Shown here piece after piece: positions 57,386 through 64,000 of a DNA stretch of 64,000 nt. Made by a program: the position numbers and the translations under genes. Numbering within the stretch: position 1 is the first letter of the stretch; every line of letters begins with the position of its first letter. Under the pieces are notes generated by a model. That model was not told where the DNA came from. It saw only the letters and a program-made list of their open reading frames with translations, and searched no databases. Source of the DNA: an uncultured Rhodobacter sp. GTDB lineage: Bacteria > Pseudomonadota > Alphaproteobacteria > Rhodobacterales > Rhodobacteraceae. The stretch is from assembly GCA_945952585.1 (NCBI GenBank), contig CAMFII010000009.1, forward strand, positions 124,001-188,000. Direction: 5' to 3'.

Positions 57386-58381
57386 GTCCGACGCTGCCCC
57401 ACGCGCCGCCGCCATGTCCTGCGCCATCCGCAGCGCCGCGATCAGGCTTGACGGATCGGCCACTCCCTTGCCTGCGATGTCGAAGGCCGTGCCGTGATCC
57501 GGCGAGGTGCGGATGAAGGGCAGGCCGAGCGTCAGGTTCACGCCGCTAGCGAAATCGATGGTCTTGATCGGGATCAGCGCCTGGTCGTGATAGGCGCAGA
57601 CCGCCGTGTCGTACCGCGCCCGCGCGGCCGGGTGGAACATCGTGTCGGCGGGCAGGGGGCCGAGCAACTCCATCCCCTCGCCGCGTAGCCGGTCGAGGAG
57701 CGGGATCATCCAGTCGATCTCTTCCCGACCCATGGCGCCGCCTTCGCCCGCATGGGGGTTCAGGCCCGCCACCGCGATGCGGGGCGCTGGTATCCCGAAG
57801 TCCCGCACCAGCCCCGCGCGGGTGATGCGGAGCGTCTCTTCCAGCAGGGCCGGCGTCAGCGCCCGGGGCACTTCCGAAAGCGGGATATGGATGGTCGCCG
57901 GCACGACCCGCAGTTCGGCGCAGGCCAGCATCATCACGACACGCTCCACCCCGGCCAGCGCCGCGAGGTACTCGGTATGTCCGGGAAAGGCGAAACCTGC
58001 CCCGTCCTTCAGCGCCTTCTTGTGGATCGGCGCGGTGCAAAGCGCCGAGGCCTGTCCGGCCTGCACCAGCGCCACGCCTCGCGCGATCGCGGCGACAACG
58101 CCAGCCGCCAGCGCCGGATCGGGCTGACCGGGCAGGGGGCGGGGGCCCATATCTATCGGCAGGACCGGAAGGATCTCCGGGGCGAGGGACACGGCTTCGG
58201 CGGGGTCGGACAGGGCCTGCCAGCGGGTGCCGTCCGGCAGGTGGCGGGGATCGCCGATCCAGAAGAAGGGCACGGCCGCGCCCAGCACGGTCCGCGCCTT
58301 TACGGCGATCTCGGGCCCTATTCCGGCAGGTTCGCCGCAGCTAACGGCGACGGGCGCCCGCAAAGGGATGGCGCCGCTCAC
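57344..58381 (-). CDS. pdxA: 4-hydroxythreonine-4-phosphate dehydrogenase
   Basis: Oxidises 4-phosphohydroxythreonine in the long pyridoxal-phosphate pathway. Family segments are [41 protein letters not shown] with the metal-binding histidine, [25 protein letters not shown] and [16 protein letters not shown]. The GTG start at 58381 overlaps the surA stop (GTGA) and gives 345 residues. The final residues ([12 protein letters not shown]) are encoded by the dispersed 3'-end repeat and are probably not part of the ancestral protein. Confidence 0.94.
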   Translation of the reverse strand: MSGAIPLRAPVAVSCGEPAGIGPEIAVKARTVLGAAVPFFWIGDPRHLPDGTRWQALSDPAEAVSLAPEILPVLPIDMGPRPLPGQPDPALAAGVVAAIARGVALVQAGQASALCTAPIHKKALKDGAGFAFPGHTEYLAALAGVERVVMMLACAELRVVPATIHIPLSEVPRALTPALLEETLRITRAGLVRDFGIPAPRIAVAGLNPHAGEGGAMGREEIDWMIPLLDRLRGEGMELLGPLPADTMFHPAARARYDTAVCAYHDQALIPIKTIDFASGVNLTLGLPFIRTSPDHGTAFDIAGKGVADPSSLIAALRMAQDMAAARGAASDVGVLHPHTPAGYL

Positions 58382-59685
58382 GGTTCGCGGATGATTGCGG
58401 CCGCCTTCAGCTGCTGCAGGTATTGCTCGCTCAGCTCCGTAAGCCGCTGGTTCGTCAGCTTCGAAAGCATCGCCTGGCGCTGCTTGGCGATCTTCTCTTC
58501 CTGCGTCAGCGTCGGCTTCGGCTCCTTCGGCCCGGGCGCGTTGGCATCCGGTGCTTCCTGCACGTTGCCAAGCCCATCTGCCGTGGTCTCGTCGACCGGC
58601 GCCATCGTCCGTCCGCACAGCATCAGGAAAACGCGGCTGCCACCGCGGCGCAGGGAGAATGACGTCTCGAAGGTGTCAAGCCGGGCCAGTTCCAGGGCGA
58701 CATCCCGCGGCACCGCGCCCGAGGGCTGGACCGTGCGGATGACCTGCTGCTGCGGCAACTTGTTGGTCAGGCGCACCACGTCCGTGCAGGTATCGGCCTT
58801 GGCCATCAGGGTCGAGGCCCAGCCCTGGCCTTCCGGTCCGTCGGGCAGGATCACCTCGACATAGTCGACATCGATTGCCACCTGAGGCTTTTCGGTCGTC
58901 GGCTGGAGACCACGCATCAGGAAGATGGCATAGGCATTGGGGATCGGCATCGGGTCCGACACCTGGCCCGGCGTCAGTCCGAGTACCAGTTGCCGCAGCG
59001 CCGGGGGCAGCTTGCCGACATCAAGCCAGTCGATCTGACCGCCCGCCTGCGCCGAAGCCGAGGCGGAATACTGCCGCGCGGCGGCGGCGAAATCGGCCTC
59101 GCCCCGGATCGAGGCCTTCAGTTCCTCGATCTGCGCCAAGGCATCGGCTTCCTGCCCGGGCGGAGCAGGAATGATGAGTTCGGACAAAAGCACGCGGGCA
59201 CTGCCCAGCAGCGAGGTGTCTGACAGAGCCCGGTCGACCTCGGCATCGGTGATCTGGACGGCTCCGGCATAGCGCTGCCGGATCACGCCACGCCAGGCAA
59301 CGCCGGCGCGCACGAAGTCACGGTAGGTCTCGGGGGCGACGCCCTTCTGGCCAATCGCCTGGACAAACTGCTGGAGCGGGACATTGCTGCGCCCGGCGAA
59401 TTCCTGCATCCCGCGCGTGACCTCGACCTCGTTGGGAAGGACGCCAGCCGCCTTCGCGGCCTGAAGCCGCAACTTATCCTCGATCAGGCCGGTCCGGGCC
59501 TGCTCCTCGACATCGCCCGAAAAGTTCAAGGCCCTGAGAAACAGGATCCGCTGGTCGAGTTCATATTCGGAAATGGCGCTGTCGTTGACAAACAGCGCAG
59601 GTACGAAGGGGCCGTCGGCGGCGCTGGCGGCGGAGGTCGCGGCCAGCAGGAAAAGTCCGGCGAGCATTCTCAAAATCGGGCGCAT
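58378..59685 (-). CDS. surA: SurA-type periplasmic peptidyl-prolyl isomerase/chaperone
   Basis: Periplasmic chaperone escorting outer-membrane proteins such as LptD. Signal peptide MRPILRMLAGLFLLAATSAA ends near ASA. A SurA N-terminal chaperone domain follows (INDSAISEYELDQRILFLRA in close form), then a parvulin-like domain (LAQIEELKASIRGEADFAA, GGQIDWLDVGKLPPALRQLV) and a charged C-terminal tail. The 435-residue length is near E. coli SurA (428), but the second parvulin domain is poorly matched. It lies between lptD and pdxA. Confidence 0.88.
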   Translation of the reverse strand: MRPILRMLAGLFLLAATSAASAADGPFVPALFVNDSAISEYELDQRILFLRALNFSGDVEEQARTGLIEDKLRLQAAKAAGVLPNEVEVTRGMQEFAGRSNVPLQQFVQAIGQKGVAPETYRDFVRAGVAWRGVIRQRYAGAVQITDAEVDRALSDTSLLGSARVLLSELIIPAPPGQEADALAQIEELKASIRGEADFAAAARQYSASASAQAGGQIDWLDVGKLPPALRQLVLGLTPGQVSDPMPIPNAYAIFLMRGLQPTTEKPQVAIDVDYVEVILPDGPEGQGWASTLMAKADTCTDVVRLTNKLPQQQVIRTVQPSGAVPRDVALELARLDTFETSFSLRRGGSRVFLMLCGRTMAPVDETTADGLGNVQEAPDANAPGPKEPKPTLTQEEKIAKQRQAMLSKLTNQRLTELSEQYLQQLKAAAIIREP

Positions 59686-59776
59686 GTCCAGTCCGTCTGC
59701 TCCGTCTGCTCATTCCCGGGCGGTGTGTCCCGGCCCTTGTTCTGTCTTACCCGAGGGCATTGCCCCCCTTTAGCCC

Positions 59777-61921
59777 TTATCCCCGGCATTGCCGCGCGGG
59801 TCCAGGAGCCGATCCGCCACCGAAGCCCAGAAGTTCGACCTTCAGGCCGAATTCGGTCGTCGGGTTCAGACTTGTTGAATCCGCATACCAGCGCGAAACC
59901 GAAAGGTCCACCAGCATGCATTCGTTGCGGTACACGAAGCCGAGGCTGGCGTCGGAGGTGCGCCCGGCAATGAAATCATGGCGGATGCCCAAGACACTCG
60001 ACCAGTTGTCGTTCATCTTCCATGAACTGTTGAAGCTGACCTCCGAAACGTCATTGGGTCGGTCGGCCTCGTCATCGGCGATGCCCCAGTAATATCCGCT
60101 CTCGAGCCCGACATTGCTGTTACCCCAGTTCATGCGGAACTCGCCCATATTGGCGTCGAACTGGTCGTCGAGCAGCACCCGCTGCGTCAGGGTCAGCCCC
60201 TTCCATGAGGCCACCCTCATCGCGAGCAACCAGTTGGACCAGGCTCCATCCAGGCCAGAAGACGGGGTGAACTGGTCCAGATCGTCGGCGCGCAGGACGC
60301 GGCCGAAGGCAAGCTCGACCTCAGACCCGTCCCGGGCGTAGCGCGTCCAGTCCAGGCCCATCGCGCCGCGGGTCCCGAGCTCGATCTTGTCGGTGCCGGG
60401 GAAGCGGTCGAGCGACAGGAGGTTGCCCTCGTCAAGCTCGACGACAAGGCTGTCATTGTCGGGAACCGTCGGCAGGCTGCTCTTTGAAAACAGGACGTTG
60501 ACCACCGGCTGCAGAAGCTGGGTGCCGCCCCAGGCATCGGATTTGACCATCGGATAGCGCAGTTCCGTGCCGAAGACGCCGTAGGCGCGTTCGATCGCGC
60601 TCGGATAGGCGGGGTCCTGCCCGACAAAGGTCACGTCGCCCAGCACCCGCCCCGTCGCGGCGGCGACAAACCCGTTCGCCAGAACCCAGTCCCGCCGCCA
60701 GTCGAGCCGCACCAGCCCGCGCGCCGTATCCTGCCCGTCGGAATTGCCGTCGCCGTTCGAATCGACGGTGGAACTCGAGGCCGTCATGCTGCCGGTCGCT
60801 TCGTAGCGAAGGCTCGCGGCGCCGCCGATCACGGGCGGGGCAAAGCGCTGGTCGTAGATGACATTGACGAGGGTTGAAGGCTGGGTGTCGCTGCTGTCTT
60901 CGTCGCGGAGCGAAGCGAGATGGGTCAGGCCAGCGTAGATGTAGTTGTCGCGCTTGACCCGCTCGACCTGGATGAAACTGTCGAGCCGGTCCTGCGAGGA
61001 AATCCCGTAATCCTGCAGATAGGAGTTGTCGCTGGCCATCTGCAGCCCGAAGGACAGCGTGAAGCTGTCGGGCAGGCCGAAATAGCCGTTGGCGAACAGG
61101 TAGCCACGCGTGCCGGGGTCGATCTGGTCACGCGACACCGCGCCCTCCGCCTGGAAATAACCGTTCCAGAAGGCCTGCCGGTAACGCAGGCCAAGCGTCT
61201 GGGCGTCGTTCGTGCTGATATAGGGCGTGATCGTCAGATCGCGGTTTTCGCCGATCGGCACGAAATACGGCGCCATGATGCCGAAGCCGAGTTGGCTTGT
61301 GCTGCGGATGCTCGGCAGAAGCCAGCCGCGCGCCCGCTCGAGCGTCGGGTCGGGCATGCGCAGGCGCGGGATATAGGCGACCGGCACGCCGAACAGGCGC
61401 AGGTTGGCATCCTCGAAATAGATCTGCCGCGTTTCCTTGTCATGCACGACGCGGCTTGCCCGGATCTCCCACAGCGGCGTCTGGCTGCCCTTGCAGATCT
61501 GGCAGGACGAGGCGACGGTCCGGCCAAGCTCGGTATAGCGGCCACCGGCACGCATCGCATAGTTCGAGGCAAGCTGTAGCTGGTCCTTCAGCACCAGCCG
61601 CGCCCCGGTCAAGATGCCGTCGGTCAGCGAGGATGACAGATCGGCCTGATCGGCGACGATGCGCGTGCCGGTGGCGTCGGTCAGGACAATCGGACCTTCG
61701 ATCTTCAGCTTGTCAGTCTTCTGGTCAAAGGTCACCCGGCTCGCCTTGAGCCGCATTCCCTTTTGCAGGACCTCGACATTGCCGGCCGCGACCAGCACGC
61801 TGTCGGCTTGGATCTCGATCTGGTCGGCGACCAGTGTAGCCAGGTCGGGCGGGCTGTCCTGGGCCTGGGCCGGAACCGCAAGTCCGAGAAGCAAGGCGAG
61901 GGAAAGCAGGTGCCGCCGCAT
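59777..61921 (-). CDS. lptD: LPS-assembly protein LptD
   Basis: Outer-membrane barrel that places lipopolysaccharide on the cell surface. The signal peptide MRRHLLSLALLLGLAVPAQA precedes the OstA/jellyroll domain (IEIQADSVLVAAGNVEVLQK, then LKASRVTFDQKTDKLKIEG), which continues into the barrel domain (YIPRLRMPDPTLERARGWLL). Cysteines in SCQICKGS are the only obvious pair in the N-terminal half. The ATG at 61921 overlaps the lptG stop and gives 714 residues. Together with lptF and lptG it forms an LPS export unit. Confidence 0.94.
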   Translation of the reverse strand: MRRHLLSLALLLGLAVPAQAQDSPPDLATLVADQIEIQADSVLVAAGNVEVLQKGMRLKASRVTFDQKTDKLKIEGPIVLTDATGTRIVADQADLSSSLTDGILTGARLVLKDQLQLASNYAMRAGGRYTELGRTVASSCQICKGSQTPLWEIRASRVVHDKETRQIYFEDANLRLFGVPVAYIPRLRMPDPTLERARGWLLPSIRSTSQLGFGIMAPYFVPIGENRDLTITPYISTNDAQTLGLRYRQAFWNGYFQAEGAVSRDQIDPGTRGYLFANGYFGLPDSFTLSFGLQMASDNSYLQDYGISSQDRLDSFIQVERVKRDNYIYAGLTHLASLRDEDSSDTQPSTLVNVIYDQRFAPPVIGGAASLRYEATGSMTASSSTVDSNGDGNSDGQDTARGLVRLDWRRDWVLANGFVAAATGRVLGDVTFVGQDPAYPSAIERAYGVFGTELRYPMVKSDAWGGTQLLQPVVNVLFSKSSLPTVPDNDSLVVELDEGNLLSLDRFPGTDKIELGTRGAMGLDWTRYARDGSEVELAFGRVLRADDLDQFTPSSGLDGAWSNWLLAMRVASWKGLTLTQRVLLDDQFDANMGEFRMNWGNSNVGLESGYYWGIADDEADRPNDVSEVSFNSSWKMNDNWSSVLGIRHDFIAGRTSDASLGFVYRNECMLVDLSVSRWYADSTSLNPTTEFGLKVELLGFGGGSAPGPARQCRG

Positions 61922-63015
61922 CAGCCGTCCTCGACATGCAAGAGAAGGCCAAGCGCGGCAAGGATGGTGGCAGCCGGCGGCACCCACGCCGCCGCAATGA
62001 TCGGGATTTGCCCTGACGTTCCAAGAACTTGAGCAAAGTTTCTAAGAAAAAACATCGCAAAGCCGGTCAGCACGGCCAACAACACCATGATGTCGGTCCT
62101 GCCGAACCTTGTGTGCCGCATGGTGAAACCCGCGGCAAGCAGGACCATACCGGCCATCAGGAAGGGCATCGCGAGTTCGGTCTGCAGCCACACGCGATGC
62201 GCGCGGGCCGAGAAGCCCGCCTGATCGAGGCTGGTGATGAAGGCCGGCAGGTTCCAGATCGAGATGCTGGACGGATCGCCAAAACTGTTGCGGATGCGTT
62301 CGACCGTCAGGGTCGAAGGCACCCGCGCCTGTGGTTGCGAGATCGCCGTCGCTTCAGGGTTCTGCGCGGTCAGGTCCCACCGCTTGACCCCGGCAAGCGC
62401 CCAGGCGCCCGGTTCAAGCCGGGCAGAAGCCGCCTCGACCCGGGACAGGGGGGTCCCGCTTTCGTCCGAGGCAATGAAGGTCACGTCGAACAGCTCGGTC
62501 GCATCCTCATTGGCCCGGGTGGCCCGGATCACCGACTGGACCCCGTCGCCGCCCTGACGTAGCCACAGCCCCTCGGAACTGACCGAGAGCACGCTGTAGC
62601 TTCCCGACGTGAATTTCGCGGCCAGTTCGGCCGAGCGCTTCTGCGTGGCGGCGGCCAGCGGGTTCAGGACCGCAACCGAGAAGAGGCCGATCAGGAAAGC
62701 CATGAAGACCGGCGCGATCAGCATGCGCAGACCAGACCGGCCCGCGGCACGGATCACCACAAGTTCGCTCGACCGCGCCAACGCGAGGAACAGCATCATC
62801 GCCGACAGGATCATGATGAGCGGCAGGATGCGATAGACGCTTTCCGGCACGTCGAGCGCCGCGAGCCCCGCGATCTGGCCGAACCCGGCCGACGTCCCGG
62901 CCAGCTTGCGCACCCGTTCGACCATGCCGATCAGCATCATCAGCATCGAGAAGATGCCAAGGACCATCAGATAGGCGACAAGGAACCTGCGCGCGAGATA
63001 GCGGCTGAGCGTCAT
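61921..63015 (-). CDS. lptG: LPS export ABC transporter permease LptG
   Basis: Inner-membrane permease that, with LptF and the ATPase LptB, extracts lipopolysaccharide. The 364 residues from the ATG at 63015 begin MTLSRYLARRFLVAYLMVLG. Membrane segments flank a large periplasmic jellyroll domain; the C-terminal segments include AMPFLMAGMVLLAAGFTMRH. It overlaps lptF (ATGA) and lptD by single codons. Confidence 0.94.
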   Translation of the reverse strand: MTLSRYLARRFLVAYLMVLGIFSMLMMLIGMVERVRKLAGTSAGFGQIAGLAALDVPESVYRILPLIMILSAMMLFLALARSSELVVIRAAGRSGLRMLIAPVFMAFLIGLFSVAVLNPLAAATQKRSAELAAKFTSGSYSVLSVSSEGLWLRQGGDGVQSVIRATRANEDATELFDVTFIASDESGTPLSRVEAASARLEPGAWALAGVKRWDLTAQNPEATAISQPQARVPSTLTVERIRNSFGDPSSISIWNLPAFITSLDQAGFSARAHRVWLQTELAMPFLMAGMVLLAAGFTMRHTRFGRTDIMVLLAVLTGFAMFFLRNFAQVLGTSGQIPIIAAAWVPPAATILAALGLLLHVEDG

Positions 63016-64000
63016 GCCGCGCCTCCCGCCGCCAGACTGCCCTGCGGCCGGATTCGCCGGGGTCGGGTCGCGAACCACAAAAGTCCGATGCCGATCAGGA
63101 TACCGAGCACGGGCGCGGCATAGGTCAGCGGCCAGGCAGAGGGGTCCTGCAGCGCCGCCTTGGTGGCGACGTTATCGACCAGTTGCACCACGATCAGCAG
63201 GAAGATCGCCCCGACCACCTGCCGCCACAGGCCGAAACGGCTGAACGCGCCAACCAGAAGGGCGGAAAAACCGATCAGGGGTCCGGCAAGCCCCATGAAC
63301 GGGCTGGCGATGCGGTTGTGGGCCTCCTGCAAAAGCGCCGCGGGCGTGGTGCCCATCTCTTCGGCCAGTCCCGGCGGAGGGAAAAGCAGCGTCAGCGTCG
63401 GTGTCTCGTCGGCCCCGCGCCTGACCGGGCCTGCGGACTGCAGGAACGACGACAGGTCATAGGTCAGGTCGGCAAAGCGGGTCACGGAAAGCCGCGTGGT
63501 CGCTTGGTCCAGCGTCTGGGCCATACCATCGAACATGATGAGCTTTGGCCCGGTATCGCTGCGCACGATCAGCGCGCGGTGGGCGGTGTAGGTCACGCGC
63601 TGGCGCGGATCGCGCGCGTCCGACAGGAACACCTGCAAAAGCTCGCCCGTCGGGGCGATCTGGCGGATGTAGATGGTGATCCCGTCCGTCGGATGCACGA
63701 ACGCGCCCTCGCGCAGCAGGCGCGAGCTGATGTTGGCCTGGATCTCGGCCGTGCGGGTCTGCAGCGTCATCCGGCTGGCGGGCACGATGACATTCATCAG
63801 GATCGCCATCAGCAGCGTGACGATCAGCCCGAAATAGACGATCGGCCGTGCCAGCCGGAACGGCGAGAACCCGGTCGCCTGCATGACCACAAGTTCGCTT
63901 TCCCGCGTCAGCCGGTTTGCCGCATAGACCGCCGCAGCGAAGGCCGAGACCGGCAGGACAAGGCGGATGACGTTCGGGAGGGTCAGGGCCGTGAACTCGA
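63012..64000 (-). CDS. lptF: LPS export ABC transporter permease LptF (5' end outside window)
   Basis: The frame runs off the right edge; 329 codons are visible and the N terminus is missing. Visible parts include RLTRESELVVMQATGFSPFR (the coupling helix region), a membrane segment PIVYFGLIVTLLMAILMNVI, a periplasmic beta domain, and terminal segments MGLAGPLIGFSALLVGAF and APVLGILIGIGLLWFA. An internal ATG at 63890 would give a shorter protein, but conserved LptF sequence lies upstream of it, so it is not the start. Confidence 0.92.
   Translation of the reverse strand, partial: EFTALTLPNVIRLVLPVSAFAAAVYAANRLTRESELVVMQATGFSPFRLARPIVYFGLIVTLLMAILMNVIVPASRMTLQTRTAEIQANISSRLLREGAFVHPTDGITIYIRQIAPTGELLQVFLSDARDPRQRVTYTAHRALIVRSDTGPKLIMFDGMAQTLDQATTRLSVTRFADLTYDLSSFLQSAGPVRRGADETPTLTLLFPPPGLAEEMGTTPAALLQEAHNRIASPFMGLAGPLIGFSALLVGAFSRFGLWRQVVGAIFLLIVVQLVDNVATKAALQDPSAWPLTYAAPVLGILIGIGLLWFATRPRRIRPQGSLAAGGAA

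Overview
This is a GC-rich alphaproteobacterial chromosome segment. The best fit is the Rhodobacterales (Rhodobacter/Paracoccus-like Rhodobacteraceae). The reasons are the sciP-ctrA pair, the pyrH-frr-uppS-cdsA-dxr-rseP-bamA-ompH-fabZ-lpxA-lpxI-lpxB order, LpxI in place of LpxH, an alphaproteobacterial SOS box (GTTC-N7-GTTC), a DUF4167 protein, a Usg protein and RTX/Hint proteins. Assignment is by protein reading and gene order only; no database search was possible.

Layout. 1-12.2 kb: one long forward run for nucleotide supply, ribosome recycling, isoprenoid carrier, phospholipid and lipid A synthesis and outer-membrane assembly, with an easily missed 45-codon membrane-protein gene between rseP and bamA. 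12.3-19.3 kb: mnmA (reverse), then sciP, ctrA, ligA and recG, followed by a 40-codon membrane-protein gene behind a perfect SOS box. 19.5-30.4 kb: housekeeping genes (NifU-like scaffold, hisI, gluQ, trmFO, doxX, gyrA, usg), an arginase/ornithine cyclodeaminase pair divergent from an Lrp-type regulator, dsbB, a zinc peptidase and tRNA-Leu(CAA).

30.4-40.8 kb: a 10.35-kb integrated element bounded by 56-bp direct repeats of the tRNA-Leu 3' half. It carries a tyrosine integrase, an AlpA-like excisionase, a fused prohead protease-major capsid protein, a Nu1-like small terminase, a D5/SF3 replication helicase next to a 27-bp inverted array of 9-bp iterons, a HigB/HigA-like toxin-antitoxin pair, an XRE repressor with palindromic operator, a three-helix membrane protein and several unknown genes. 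It has no portal, large terminase, tail or lysis gene. I read it as a capsid-carrying phage satellite and consider it the most interesting system in the window.

40.8-49.3 kb: an SRAP-family protein, an 814-bp stretch without a convincing gene, two RTX-repeat proteins ending in Hint domains (the second with a perfect 162-bp tandem duplication), a YghU-type glutathione transferase and a GFA-family protein. 49.3-64 kb: a dimethylglycine/sarcosine dehydrogenase-like flavoprotein, a family-39 glycosyltransferase, prfA-prmC, a DUF4167 protein, and a reverse-strand run lptF-lptG-lptD-surA-pdxA-rsmA joining LPS export, outer-membrane chaperoning, vitamin B6 synthesis and rRNA methylation. lptF runs off the right edge.

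Structured repeats recur at gene 3' ends. Three copies of a hairpin plus CCCCCG..GG.TATTT element lie downstream of ctrA, the SOS small gene and pdxA, and a separate REP-like pair lies at about 49.1-49.25 kb.
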